Assembly (NCBI GenBank): GCA_030847615.1
Contig: JAUMIR010000004.1
Location: 233,410,501-233,474,500, forward strand
Origin: Gambelia wislizenii
Taxonomy: Eukaryota; Chordata; Lepidosauria; Squamata; Crotaphytidae
Length of the DNA: 64,000 nucleotides
Reading direction: 5' to 3'
Positions 33,378-45,189 of this stretch are shown in pieces. The notes below the pieces were generated by a model. That model saw nothing but the letters and a program-made list of their open reading frames with translations. It did no database searches and was not told the origin of the DNA. Within the stretch, counting starts at the first letter, position 1. Each line of letters begins with the position of its first letter. Position numbers and translations under genes: made by a program.

Positions 33378-34226
33378 TTACTGTGGATACCAGAAACAGT
33401 GGAAAACAGCAAAACCTATTAAAATAAAGGACTTCCTGTAAAAATATACCATAGAGTTATGTTGGAGGACCTAGAAGATGCTTAGAAAGAATGCCTCTCT
33501 AACCATTTTCCAGCACCTCTATGGTATACACCCCCTATTTTGTTTCCCATGGATAACTGAAACAGCAGATATTGGTTCCACAGATATGATGATCCAACTG
33601 TACTTTTGCATGGCTATACTCATGAATTACTAGATTATCCTGTTACTTTACAGGAGTTTAGGCACAGTAGATATATATGATGAGATTCTGTTCGTTTGCT
33701 TAAGTTTAGTCTTCTTTGTAAAACATATAGAAGTCGCTTTACTTACCATACTCGTGTATAATCAAATACATGGTTCGATGGAGGAGAGAGAGGGAAGAGA
33801 AAAAAAAATAGCAGCAGGTTAGCATGATGCAGAAAGGAAAAGGGCATGGTCAAACAAACAAACAAGAAGTCACTGTAAGTATATACTTGGCCTAAACTCC
33901 TATAAAGTAACATGCAGTTTAGTAATTAGTGAGTATAGGCATGCAAAATTTGTGATCTTTAACATCTCCGTATACCTAAAATTTGTCAACTATGATTGTG
34001 CATACATGACGCAGAGCCTGGAAAAATTACTTAAACAAACAAACAAACTATAACTCCCAGGGTTCTAAATCCTACAGAGAGCCTACAAAGATGAGCAGTT
34101 ACCCATTGCAGACATTATTTCTCCAAGGTAGGGATGATGAGGGAACTGAGCGATCATGGTGCATCTAAAGATTATGACCCTGATTTCCCCATATAACTAT
34201 TCTAATTGGGTGGAATTGTGGACACC
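33378..34226. other. Mostly unassigned, with a Tigger-MITE scrap
   Basis: 33515-33602 has TTCCCATGGATAACTGAAAC and GATATTGGTTCCACAGATAT, a probable scrap of the mariner-like MITE seen at 4661. The rest is unrecognised, with CAAA-type simple repeats at 33854 and 34032. Confidence 0.4.
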
Positions 34227-34443
34227 AAGGGCCTTTTCACACAACACAATTATAGTGCGATGATTCCACTTTAATTGCTGTGGTTCCAACCTATGGAATC
34301 GTGGGATTTGCAGTTTCAGGAGGGGCATTTATCCAGAGAACTCTAGTGCCTCCCAAACTACAGATCCCAGAATTCCACAAGATGTTGCAATGGCAGTTAA
34401 AGTAGAATATAGCACTATAATTGTGTAGCGTGAATTGTCCCCT
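34227..34443. mobile_element. hAT-like MITE ('CCCTTTCACACT' family)
   Basis: About 217 bp with inverted ends AAGGGCCTTTTCACACAACA and GTGTAGCGTGAATTGTCCC. The inner palindrome is GATTCCACTTTAATTGCTGT against GGCAGTTAAAGTAGAAT, and the middle carries GGAATCGTGGGATTTGCAGT with its inverse. Confidence 0.75.
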
Positions 34444-35069
34444 GGACAGGGTTTATTTTAATTCTATTCTTATGACTGAGATAATCTGACTAGAGATAAC
34501 AGGAAGAACATAACATTTCCCACCCACAGTGGGGTTTTAGGGAAGGAAGGTAGTACTTGTTCTTGCCCTAGAACCCACCAGTTATCCACACCCAGAACAA
34601 TGGACAGCTAGTTTTATCCATTCATATTGTGGGAAGGAACTCAATGTTCTTCTCTGCTCTCAAATTGTCTTTCCTTTTTTGATTTCTATTTCATTTTCTG
34701 GGCTATTATGCTGATGAGCAATGAGCTTCATGACTGTGTTGGAAAAACATTCAACTCTGTCTCATGCTTGGCTGGAAATGCCTATTCTACCAGTATAAAT
34801 GATCAGATCCTCCTTAATATACAGTAGAGTGTTTATTTTCAGTAAAGGGCTACAGCATGAAGACACACCCCTCTTGTTTCTTTCACTTCATGCTTTAGAC
34901 ATGACTGAGTTCAACATTTTATGCCAACATTTGCTGAGATGCATACTTTCATCATATTTTCTTTACTTCCAGAACAGGAAAGGTCTTTGGCATTGGCATG
35001 AGTTGTAACAGTTCTTTATAAAACAATGCAAGTTGCAAGAAACACAGGTACTTTCTTTTCAGTAGGCCT
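34444..35069. other. No recognisable feature
   Basis: Unique-looking sequence. Confidence 0.45.
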
Positions 35070-35328
35070 GTTGTTGTTGTTGTTGTTGTTGGTGGTGGTG
35101 GTATTGTTGCTGTGCCTTCAAGTAGATTTTGACTTATGGTGACCCTATCATAGTATTTTCTTGGCAAGATTTTTTATTCAGAGGATGTTTGCCTTTGTCT
35201 TCCTCCTAGGCTGTGAGAGTGTAACTTGCCCAAGGTCACCCAGTGGATTTCCATAGCTGAGTGGGGATTCAAACCCTGGTCTCCCAGTCCTAATCCAACA
35301 CTCTAACCACTATACCATGTTGGCTCAG
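35070..35328 (-). mobile_element. Full-length tRNA-headed SINE with BovB-like tail (SINE-1)
   Basis: On the minus strand the element starts at GAGCCAACATGG. Pol III promoter boxes follow: A box TGGTATAGTGG (35307-35317) and B box GGTTTGAATCC (35265-35275). Next come a conserved body (CCACTGGGTGACCTTGGGCA) and a tail GGGTCACCATAAGTCAAAAT, CTACTTGAAGGCAC, ending in a (CAA)n/(AAC)n run. The tail matches the BovB 3' end on this window, so BovB is the likely mobilising partner. Confidence 0.9.
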
Positions 35329-35381
35329 TCAGTGGGCTATTGATTCTTTCTTTCAGTTCCATGTGAGAAAGAGAAGACACC

Positions 35382-35968
35382 GGAGATTATCAGACGTGGC
35401 AAATATGGTGTTATAACAACGTAAGGAACCTGCGAAAGGGCTTCCCTACTGCATGGCGTTGTCCTCTCGCATTCTGCTGCTGTGAAGAAGGCATTCTTTT
35501 TTATAGGCAGATGAAAGCCACTACTTGATCTCCCATGGTATTTTTTCACAGTACTGCTTGTGTGCGAAACCATGCCCCATTCTGCGGGCGTGATTTCAGC
35601 GTCAATGAGCAGTCCTCGCCAGAACACTTCTGGGTGAGAACATGAAAACTAGGTATGGGACGCTCTTTTTATGAACCTCTCTGTTTTGCTGGTAAGTTTT
35701 TAAGTGTGTTTCAGTGCTTGTGTGCTCATTTATTTTGCTGTTTTTAGACTTTTAAGCGTGCTTGTGTCTTTTCGTGAGAACTGTTAAAGTGTTGCCCATG
35801 CAAAAACACGGAAGTAAAGAGGATGAGTGGTCATGTTGCCAAAATTCTGGGGTGGCTCTTTCTCATGATTACAGCAGTGTGTGATAAGAAGTGTTATTAT
35901 ACCAGGATACTTATGCTTTAAAAGATAGTGGGGAAAAAACATTTTTAGAAGCTCATCTGATAATCTCC
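35382..35968 (+). mobile_element. Recombinant Harbinger-like MITE, subfamily I left and II right
   Basis: 587 bp from GGAGATTATCAGAC to ATCTGATAATCTCC. The left half follows subfamily I (TAAGGAACCTGCGAAAGGGC, CGCCAGAACACTTCTGGGTG, GACGCTCTTTTTATGAAC). From about 35770 the right half follows subfamily II (CCCATGCAAAAACACGGAAG, GTGTGATAA, CATTTTTAGAAGCTCATCTG). The flanking triplets ACC and TTT do not match. Confidence 0.75.
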
Positions 35969-37078
35969 TTTATAATGTTTTGAGCTGTGACATGCAATCA
36001 CTAAATAATATAAAAACAAAAGAAATCTTTTAATCCATAAAAGATACTGCCATGCTAGCTACTGTATATGGTTTCTAATAGGAGACGTGGCAAATTTCTC
36101 TGTTAGTGCCTGGAGCTTTGTAGGTGGTCTTTTTCTACTGATACAAATGTTTTGCCAAGACCTGCTATTAATTGTGGCATTTCCCCCTTTACCCGTGTTT
36201 GTTCCTTCAGCTATTTAGGCCCGTTCTTGTCTCTGTAAGACTATAGTTCTTTAAAGCCTTTGCTCAGAGATCATTCAAGCCAAGTCTTTTTCTTAATTTA
36301 TATTTTGACCTGGCTTTTTCTATTTGCGTCTGTGGTATTTACACTCCTATATTTCATTTTTCTTCCCTGCAAAGTATGAGCTAGTTAACCACCTTTTCTC
36401 ACTATGTCATATGGAATTGTGGGCCATGTTCCCAACCTCAAAAATGTGTAATCACATGAGTATGTTCTACCTATATCCCTCAGCACATTTTATGAAAGGG
36501 GTCAATATAACTCCCATTAAAGTCAGTCTAAAAATTATTAATGGGGGCTGGTACAAGTCCAGGCAGCCTAGCATTAATGTAGGCTTTAAATTTGTTTCTA
36601 CAGAACAGCACTAGAAAAATTTGGAATACTTGAAAGAGCTCTAGTTCCCAATCTAATTTTTGCTGCTCTTCAGTGGAACAGTCATAATAGCCACCAAACT
36701 GAAGTCAAGGTAGTTTAATACAAACACAAAGAATTTTTAGATACAATTTTAAAATGATCATAGTTGCAACAGGTTTTTTAAAGTTTCAGAATCATCTAGA
36801 AGGACTTTAAAAAGAATTTGATTTGCCTTCAAGAGGCTAAAAGTGCAACACTACTAAGATATAGAGTTTTATAGCCAAAGGAATAAAAATGAAAGTTAGG
36901 TGGCAATGATAGCCACCCAGAATATCTAACAGCTGTTTGAAGAGGAAATTCCATACAATAGGGATCATTGCTAAGAAGCTATTTTCTGATAGACATTATT
37001 TGGTCAGGGAGGGACAGGTAGTCACCTACTGTAGGGCCCTGCCTGAAGATAATGGTAATTTATGCTGGGTGAAATTTT
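35969..37078. other. No recognisable feature
   Basis: AT-rich unique sequence. Confidence 0.45.
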
Positions 37079-37674
37079 GGAGATTATCAAACTTGCCAAA
37101 AATCCCACCACAGGGATGACAGGATGTCGCTAAAGGGCTAAATTTTCAGACAACGTTGTCCCTATGGTGTTATGCCCCCATGCCTGTTTCACATTGACGA
37201 CTTATGCCATGAATTGACTCATCATTCCATTTCTGTCACGGAATGACAGGTGTGTGAAAAGGTGCCCCGTTATGCTGGCGCGATGCCAGCATAACAGGGA
37301 GGTCTGTGCTGAACACTTCTGGTCCAGATCAGGACATCGAGGTAAGTGACACACTTTCCCCCCCCCTCCCTGGGTTACTTGGTTTTTTAAAATGTGTTTC
37401 TGTGCTTGCTTTAACTTTTAACCTTGTATTTTTCATTTTATTTTAAAATTTCCTGCACGATCGTTCTCTTGCGAGAATGGCTGGGATTTTGTTTCCAGAA
37501 AGTGAATGGGGCTTGGCGAGACCTCCATTCATTCCTGTGCTGCCAGAGGGGAGGGGATCATTTTTTAATCTGCCATTAAGGTAGGTCTGAAAATTAATTT
37601 TTAAAGTGCTACAGGGGCGGGAGGGGATGTAGCAAGACAGGGACGGGTTTTTTCATCCCCGTCTGATATGTCTT
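37079..37674 (+). mobile_element. Harbinger-like MITE, subfamily I, divergent copy
   Basis: Starts GGAGATTATCAAAC and ends with the worn GTCTGATATGTCTT. It contains GAACACTTCTGGTCCAGATC, GACATCGAGGTAAGTGACAC, TCTCTTGCGAGAATGGC, and an internal hairpin GTTATGCTGGC-GCGAT-GCCAGCATAAC (37270-37296). Closest relative in the window is the reversed copy at 6731. Confidence 0.75.
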
Positions 37675-38019
37675 TTCTCTCTCCACAAATGCATATTTAA
37701 TGCACGTAAAGCAGGTGGTGCATATGGTTTTCTCTTTGTCACCCTTATGGAGGACATAATTGAGAAATGTAACCATGCACAGAATCTTATCTCCAGGTGT
37801 GGAAGTCCTTTGCTTTATCAGAGCAACATTCTGTATTTGCACAAAAAGGTATTCCTTTTAACTTATAAATGTCTATTGATTGATTTAGCATATTCTATTC
37901 TATTTTTGTTTACTCTATGACATTATATTAATTTAGAATTATTTAATTTAATTCTATTTAATTTATTCAATTTAAGCCATTAATAACTCATTCAGCATCC
38001 TGACATTTATTGTCACATA
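37675..38019. other. No recognisable feature
   Basis: Short AT-rich unique stretch. Confidence 0.4.
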
Positions 38020-38363
38020 GGAGATTTTCAGATGGGGGAAATAATCCCTGTGGAGATCGGGAGAGAAACGGGGCTGATCTGCTGCCAGCGCTCCATTTCA
38101 CACACACCCGGCCTTCTCCCAACCTCCCTTCATTCTCCCTCCGTCCTGCTTTCATTTTCCTTCTGCTATTTTTTTTACTAACAGAAGTTTCCATTAGTAA
38201 AAAATAGTGGAAAATAGTGGAAGGAAAATGAAAGCTGGACAGAGGGAGAACAAATGGAGATCAGGAGGAGGACGGGTGTGTGTGAAATGGAGCACTGGCA
38301 GCAGAACAACCCCGTTTTTCTCCCAATCTCCGTGGGGGTTATTTCCCCCATCTGAAAATTTCC
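38020..38363. mobile_element. Fold-back Harbinger-like MITE, subfamily III, copy 2
   Basis: 344-bp imperfect palindrome from GGAGATTTTCAGAT to ATCTGAAAATTTCC, flanked by ATA on both sides (38017-38019, 38364-38366). The arms share GGGGGAAATAA, GGAGATCGGGAGA, AACGGGGCTG, CCATTTCACACACACCCG and their inverses. Related to 7324-7663. Confidence 0.85.
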
Positions 38364-38429
38364 ATAGGCTCAGTTCACTGAATGCAGTGTGGAGTAGCAC
38401 GAATGGAGCTTGCTTTGCCTTATGTGCTT

Positions 38430-40279
38430 GTAGAAAAAAACTTTTATTTTTGAATGATTTTGACAGAAACAGTATAATACACAGCCCAAAAGAAAAAGCA
38501 AAAACATAAAACAAAAAACAAAGAAAGAAAATATACATATGTAAAAATAGACATACATATACAACTAACATTAAGACTAAACTTAACTAGATCTAAAACA
38601 AACTATCAGATCCCTAACCTAAAACACCAAACAGTAACTAACCTAAACATTGTCACTAACACACTAAGGAATTCTAACCCTCACCATCACAAACTGTAAT
38701 GAAAAAAGTAAAAATCAAAAGAAAGAATATACTGTTCTTCTATTACAGATCCAAATAAAACCCCAAATAGAATTACTAATAACCATAACCAAATTATTAC
38801 AGTGTTAGATTTCTTGTTGCTCAAAATGTCCATAAATGGTTTCCAATTGTTCAAAAATTCTTCAATTGGTTTATTCTTCAAAACCCATGTTAATTTGGCA
38901 GTTTGGGCTTACTTAGCTACTTTAACAATCCATTCTTTCATTGTTGGTGCTTTAAGTTTGAGATGCCATTGTTGTGTATCAAAGTAATAGTCCATATTTA
39001 CTGTCCAGTTCTTTATCCATAATACCCAGCTCAAACATTTCTGGTGACATTGCAAGATCTACCTTTACATTTTTTTGGATTAGCACATGAATTTTAGACC
39101 AGTAGCTTTTAGCTTTTCATTTATGTCCATCACATATGAAAAAAGGAGCCCTCCTTATCCTGACGACCCCAACACTGATTTAAAACATTTTTGACATTTT
39201 TGACAACTTATTTGGAGTTAGGTATCACCTAAACATCATTTTAGGAGATTATCAGATGTGGCAGAGTCCAAAATGATGACAGCAGAACACAAAAGGACAC
39301 CAATATCACACGACATCATCCTTTTGTGTTCCGGTGTCGTTATTCTGGCATTTCTTTTTATTGACAGGCCCGAGCTGTCAATAGATCACCTGTCCCATTT
39401 TGGTGCAGGCATTACTGGCATCTGAAACCTCACGCCATTTTTGACTCATGAATACAACATCAATGGGTGGTCCTGCCAGAACACTTTTGGGTGGGATCGC
39501 GAGAACCAGGTAGGCTACCCTTTATTTTTTGTACTCTCCCCAGGTTACTTGTTATTTTTTTAGTGTGTGTATATGCTTTTGTTAACTCTTCTGTGTGTTT
39601 TTTACTTTTTCTTTTTGAATTTCACACTCTCATGTCCTCTCACGAGAATGGGTGGGATTTCAGTCCAGGAAGTGAATGGAGCTCCGTTAGAGCTCCATTC
39701 ACTCATGGACTGCCTTTGGATGGAAGAGAAGGTAAGCTGATAGGGAGGGTTATTGTGTTGGGACAGGGACAGGTCTGGAGATTGTGGGACAGGAACACTT
39801 TGCATTCCTGTCTGATAATCTCCTTATACACATTTTCTTTCAGTTTACTACACAGTAAATTTTATATTTTTGGTCCACAATTTCTCTCATTTATCCATTT
39901 GAATATTATGCACCATTTTTTTGGTTCACCTTATCATATAATCCTTTACAGATTCATCTTCTGTCTCTAATTTCAGACATCTTCATCATCCTTGCAAAGT
40001 TCTAAATAAAATTCATTTGTTCCAACCTCTATGGCTAGATCTTTTTTATCTTGATTAAATCTCTCCTTAAGTTGCCAATAAGCAAACTGATTGAGACCTT
40101 TGTCTTCCTTAAGGAGCCTCTCCCTTGATTTAAGCTCCCAGCTGACTTGTTCCAAGTACAAAAGTCTTCGTAGATCAACCATCTCTGGTTTTTAACCCAT
40201 TCTTTGCTGGAAAAGGCTTCTTGCAGTGAGGTGGCTAATACTATTTTAGGAAAATGTCTTTGTATTTGTTCCATACTCA
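38430..40279 (-). mobile_element. L1 LINE, 5'-truncated, with 12-bp target duplication and a nested MITE
   Basis: The 12-bp direct repeat CCTTATGTGCTT lies on both sides (38418-38429, 40280-40291). Inside, on the minus strand, is the C-terminal part of L1 ORF2: LEQVSWELKSRERLLKEDKG, FAYWQLKERFNQDKKDL, YWSKIHVLIQKNVKVDL and MSPEMFELGI. A 3' untranslated region follows. The MITE at 39244-39823 interrupts the frame. About 1.27 kb of the usual 5-6 kb L1 remains. Confidence 0.9.
39244..39823 (+). mobile_element. Harbinger-like MITE, subfamily I, clean copy inside L1
   Basis: 580 bp from GGAGATTATCAGAT to TCTGATAATCTCC, with identical TTA triplets on both sides (39241-39243, 39824-39826). The interior includes TTTATTGACAGG, GCTGTCAATAGATC, CCAGAACACTTTTGGGTGGG, TCCTCTCACGAGAATGG and the palindrome GAGCTCCGTTAGAGCTCC. 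It lies within the L1 copy and is therefore younger than it. Confidence 0.9.
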
Positions 40280-40291
40280 CCTTATGTGCTT

Positions 40292-41640
40292 TTGATCATG
40301 GACCCAATGTGCTTTGAGAAGTCCTGTGGTAAAACGTCCATGCATACAACTATTTTAACAGTCATTAGCTTCAGAAGAGATTTATAACAAACTGTTGAAC
40401 TTTGTATAGCTAACATACGTCAGGAATGTGATACTACGTTCTGAAAGACTTGGGATTACATAAGGGTTGGGTGGAGACTTTGTCATACCACTCCAGTAGC
40501 ACCCAATTATTTCCTTGAGGGCCATCCAATGTAACTGCTAAAGTACTTTATTTGAAACCAGTTGATATAGACAGGCCTATCTTACTTTTGTCATCTCCTC
40601 ATAGGCACTATATTAAACTTATCACTTCCTTCACAAGAACCTTGCTCCAGCTGCAGTTGAGGCCTGGGACAGTAGATACTGGTTCAGAGACATTGTGTAG
40701 TGTCTGTCTGGTGGATTTATTATGTAGACTAAATTGGCAGTTATACTCAAAGAAGCAGGTGATTGTAAAATTCAGTAAAGTGGTGAAGGGGTCACAGGGA
40801 CAACAGCCGGTAAAAACTGAGGTTATTTGGAGAGTTTATCTGGCCCACCTTACTAAACCACACTCAACTATTATTTATTTATCCTCACAAGCAAGGAGAA
40901 ATTGTAGTATGTTTTCCAGCAGAAATAAGACAATATTGAAAATCAGGATTCAGTTCTGAAGCAAGTACAATTCCTCTCAAGAACAACATTTTGTAACAGA
41001 GCTATTTCTAGTTTGGTGCAAATACACACATACAATTTGTGTAAATTTGTGTATTCTTTTGCACTCTTTTCTGGTGATAGATTTCCTTTGCGGGCAGCTG
41101 TGATGCGTAAGTAACCACCCTTCTACAGCTTTGCTCCTGAAGAAATGTCACTGCCAGACCTATCTACTTGCCACCCGTGCACTGGAAGTAAATACCTTTA
41201 AAGGGAAGCCTCCTCTTCAGAATATGTAAACATTACTACAACCCCTAAAATCCCTCAGTGGGGAATTCTGGGAGTTGTAGTCCAAACAAGCTGGGATCTA
41301 TGTGTACAGGTTCTCCTTGTGAGAGAAAGTCCTGATTACAGTAATGTAGAACAACCTTCCCTAACTACACTTCTTCCAGATGGATCGTATTATGGCTCGC
41401 ATGGCTCACAATCATCATTGCTGCAGCGGCTGGGCATGGTGAAATTTATAATCCTCAAGCCCACTGGATTAAGGAAGATTCATATGGAAAATAAGACCAG
41501 AAAGGAAAATAAGATGATGGGGGTTGTTTCTAGATAACAGTCTCCAAATCCATTGTTGTAAGCAGGTTCTTCTGAGAGACTAAGCTAATTCCTTTCTACC
41601 TAAAAATAAATTGCATTTTTTTTTTTTTTAGTTTTAAAGT
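40292..41640. other. No recognisable feature
   Basis: Unique-looking sequence. A 135-codon frame at 40552-40959 has no motif I recognise. A scrap near 41266 (GGGAATTCTGGGAGTTGTAG) belongs to a common dispersed repeat. Confidence 0.45.
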
Positions 41641-41649
41641 ATGCTTGAC

Positions 41650-42195
41650 ATTGTGACTAAGAGCTCATGTACACAGGCCAGAATGTGTCGGCTCCCACTG
41701 ATGTATTCTGCCCATGGATCTGACCTCTTCCTCCCCTGTTACTGGCATGAAATAGGATGGAGTCCAGACCACCATGCTGACCCATCACTGAAGCTGCTGC
41801 CACCCACATCCCAGTCTCCAAAGCCAGGAAGCTGGCCTGCAGCACATGAGCAAGGCCTCCTGCATGTGACCAGCCTGGTCACATGCTGCGGGTCTGCTTC
41901 CTGGCTTTGGAAGAGTGAGGCAGATGGCAGCTGCAGCAATGGCCCAGCATGGAAGTGTGGGCTCCTGTGGTTGTGAGGGGCCCGGTTCATTTTTTGCCAG
42001 CGGAAGTGGTTTTTCCCAGGTGTTTTTTTAAAAAGCAGTGTAATGGGCTTTACCCCATCTTGGCCCTGTCTTTGCCCCAGGGGTTATGCGGACTGCCCAG
42101 GGGCAAAACAGGGTAAATGCCCTGCATCGTCTGGACTGCAGGGCTCCAAGATGGGGCCAAGATGGGGTAAATAGCCCATCTAGACAAGGCCTGAG
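41650..42195. mobile_element. GC-rich fold-back element, putative MITE
   Basis: Two inverted structures are visible. CTCCAAAGCCAGGAAGC (near 41817) is inverse to GCTTCCTGGCTTTGGAAG (near 41895), within longer arms carrying CCATGCTGACC and GGCCCAGCATGG. In the second, GGGCTTTACCCCATCTTGGC (near 42048) is inverse to GCCAAGATGGGGTAAATAGC (near 42157). The outer ends carry ACACAGGCCAG and CAAGGCCTG. Family and exact ends are uncertain. Confidence 0.5.
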
Positions 42196-42355
42196 TCCTC
42201 TGTTAGCAACTAGGGCTCCGAAATCCTGGCCCAACCCAGGTCCAGAATCAAATGCCCTAGACTGACTGGACCAAAAGGTCCATTGCTATGAATTATGAAT
42301 AATTTTACAAGCTCATAAAATTTACAAGCACATAGATGAGATGTATGTGGCAATA

Positions 42356-42538
42356 CAGTTGGCCCTCTGTATCCATGGATTTGGCATCCATGGATTCCAC
42401 TATCTGTGACTTGAAAAGATTAAAAATTTTCCAAGGAGCAAATCTTGATTTTGCCATTTTATGTAAGGGCCACCATTTTACTATGCCATTGTATATAATG
42501 GGACTTGAGCATCCATGGATTTTGGATACCATTTGTAA
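42356..42538 (+). mobile_element. Tigger/mariner-like MITE, 3' end worn
   Basis: Preceded by TA, it starts CAGTTGGCCCTCTGTATCCA and contains GGATTTGGCATCCATGGATT and, inverted, GCATCCATGGATTTTGGATA. A block with TTTTATGTAAGGGCCACCAT and TATATAATGGGACTTGAGC lies between. The right terminal repeat is lost. Confidence 0.75.
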
Positions 42539-43339
42539 AGTAATTACCCCAAATAGCTTCTGTTCAGTTTCTTGTAATTTATTTAACATGGATCCTAACA
42601 TCTGTTCTGCCAATTGAATGGGATCTGCTCACAATATGGCACTTTCTTGCCCACTTCATTTGTTTTAATAAGGAAACAAATGAGTCCCATTCATTTAATT
42701 CATTTTTATAATTAAAACAAATGGAAAAAATTATGGGATGAAATCTCATTAGTTCCCTGCCCCATGTGTTTATATTTTTTTTCAATTGTTTTGCATTGCA
42801 ATCACAGAATTGCATTGGATATAGTACCTGGAATCCTGTGTTGAGCTCACTTCATGTGTTATGGAATGAGCAGAATGCAGATTCATTAAGGAGACAATGG
42901 CTGACCCTACAGGAAAACAAACCACCATACTGTCAAGAACATAGTAGGGATGCAATTCTTTACAAAGTTACTTCTCAAAGGAAGCAATGAACAATTTTCA
43001 GTTTTCTTCCTCTTGCAAGAAAATCTTTGAAAATCAAGTAATTTTCAAAGTCTATTCGCAATTCAGGACTTAATTCTGTGTAAAATTCCCATGTGGTTGT
43101 GTGGCACAAGAAACAGCATTTTCTGCACAGGAAGTAATATTTCTGCATAGAAAAGACTGTTTCCGGCACAGAAAATGTTTCCTGCACAAAACAACCATGT
43201 GTGAATTTTGCACAGAATAAGTCCCAAACTGCAAAGGTTCTTGTTAGTCCAGAGTTCTTCTCATCAGGGTTTCTTGACACTTTTCCAACAAGATTTTCAA
43301 CATTTTTTTGGAATATTTTTGAATATTCTTTCCATCCTT
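42539..43339. other. No recognisable feature
   Basis: Unique-looking sequence. A local cluster of repeated TTTCTGCACAGAAA-like words near 43115-43190 is low-complexity. Confidence 0.4.
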
Positions 43340-43556
43340 AAAACATCTGATTTTGGAAACTAAGAGGGCTCAGATCTGGTTAATATTGTAATGGAGATAA
43401 TCAGAGGATATTAGAGAACTCTAGGAAGGACTAGGGAGACAAATTCCCATCTGAAACCCTGGAGAGCTATTGCTACCTAAAAGAGCTGATAATACTGGAG
43501 TAGATGGTCCAGTGGTAGGACTCAGTATAAGGCAGCTTCCTATGTTTCCTAACATT
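43340..43556 (+). mobile_element. 5S-rRNA-headed SINE with tail type T2, copy 2
   Basis: The head CATCTGATTTTGGAAACTAA, followed by CAGATCTGGTTAATATTG and GGAGATAATC, is a worn 5S rRNA segment. The T2 tail follows: AACCCTGGAGAGCTATTGC, GATAATACTGGAGTAGATGG, GACTCAGTATAAGGCAGCTT. Same architecture as 27036-27232. Confidence 0.7.
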
Positions 43557-43647
43557 TTGTTGCAGGTTCCACTTCCCCTGGCATATTCTCCGTCATCATA
43601 GTCATCTTTTTTCTTTTTTTCTTGGGCTAAGTTTTGTGCATAAGAAA

Positions 43648-43850
43648 TCATAGAATCATAGAATCATAGAATTGCAGAGTTGGAAGAGACCACGAGGGCC
43701 ATCCAGTCCAACCCCCTGCCACGCAGGAAATCAGATCAAAGCATCCCCGACAGATGGCCATCCAGCCTCTGTTTAAAGACCTCCAAGGAGGGAGACCCCA
43801 CCACACTCTGAGGGAGTGCGTTCCACTGCCGAACAGCTCTTACTGTCAAA
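43648..43850 (-). mobile_element. CR1 LINE 3' end
   Basis: Inverse CR1 terminus: three tandem ATAGAATC units, AATTGCAGAGTTGGAAGAG, GGGCCATCCAGTCCAACCCC, and CCTCCAAGGAGGGAGACCCC. 5'-truncated; no coding part except the last residues. Confidence 0.9.
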
Positions 43851-44825
43851 AAAACAAAAATACAATTTCTCTATATGCCTTCATTTTGAAGACTTCATTT
43901 CCTGTGTTTATTATCCTGCAGTGCAACAGCTATTAGACAGACACAAACATCCAAGCAATCAAGAAGAAAAACTATACACCACCCACACAGATTTCTCACA
44001 GTTGGCTCTGGATATGACTCACTAGATATGTATTAAGTGCAGTGGGTGGGTACTGTTTTCTATATTCCTATTGTTGAAATGTGTTTTTATGAGTACCAGC
44101 TAATACTGATTTTTGGCCACAAACTTCAGACCGTTTACTGTTGAGTAAACCAATGGAAGTCATCTTGATTCACATCTAAGCATGTGCATTGAAGACTGCA
44201 CCCATATTTTGGCAAACTTTTAAATAAATAGAAGGCCACTGACATGGAATACAGCTGTACTATCTCACCTGATGAACTTGGAGGAGAGTCAGTATTCATT
44301 GGGGAGATGATTTCATATTTGCTAAGCAAAGCAGTAAGAAGAAGTAAATAACTGTACAGGTTTCTTACAGAGCCATTATATAAATGGATTTATATTAATG
44401 TTGTTGCTACACCTCTGTGTATAAAGATCTAGGTGTCAGTGTACAGGGTTTTAAAAATGCAAATAAAATTGATTAGCACCATGTGCACATACAAAATATT
44501 TGAATTATTTTATGATTAGTGTTTCATTTACTTTCTCTAGGTGGGTGGCAATTTTATGTGGGTCAGTTATGTAAAACTGAATCCAACCAAAATGGATGGA
44601 CGGGCAGGTCCCATTACACGAGGGAGACATTATTAGCGGAAGGGCTATTAGTTAACAAGTATTGAATTCTTTAATGCTAGTTAGGGGATTTGTGGAGTTG
44701 TAGTCCAAAAAACCTAAAATTTCTAATTCAGGCAGGCCTGGGAAAGACTTCTGTCTGAGATCCAGGAAAGCCATTTCCAATTAATGTAGACAATATTGTG
44801 AAGACAAGACTAGTCTAGGTGGGTC
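43851..44825. other. No recognisable feature
   Basis: Unique-looking sequence. A scrap with GAGATCCAGGAAAGCCATTT near 44757 may be a T2 SINE tail remnant. Confidence 0.4.
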
Positions 44826-44860
44826 TGTTAGTATGCCCTACTACCCCCTCCCCAATATAA
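44826..44860 (+). repeat. Short match to the LTR start at 51173 (candidate 5' LTR relic)
   Basis: TGTTAGTATGCCCTACTAC followed by CCCCTCCCCA is nearly identical to the first 30 bases of the LTR at 51173. It lies 6.3 kb upstream in the same orientation, on the far side of the envelope-like remnants. Similarity beyond this is weak, so it may be a diverged 5' LTR or a shared motif only. Confidence 0.35.
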
Positions 44861-45189
44861 AAATGCGAAGGAAGGGATAGGAAAAACCATAGAGGGTCTA
44901 TTAAATTGGGATGTTATCACCCCCATGTAATCCATCTGCAATGTGACCTTATGGCCTGTCCTCAAAGCAGATAGAAAGACAAAGTGAAGACAGTAGACTT
45001 TCACGATCTCAATGCTAAAACCTCTCCTGTTGCCCCTGTAGTGGCTAAACATAACAAGATCCTAACCACGATCCTGACATCCATGGCTGCAATCACAAAA
45101 CACTACTTGAGTCTCCCATCAAGAGCCAAAAGAGAGACCCTGAAGGTATGATGAATGGAAGTTATTTTCAAACTTCCAACATCCACAAT

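Noticed and set aside
41641..41976. 111-codon plus-strand frame
   Set aside because: Lies within the arms of a fold-back element; opposing frames of similar length exist on the other strand.
43390..43410. GGAGATAATCAGA resembling the Harbinger-like MITE end
   Set aside because: It corresponds to the GGGAGACC region of a worn 5S-derived SINE head and has no inverted partner.
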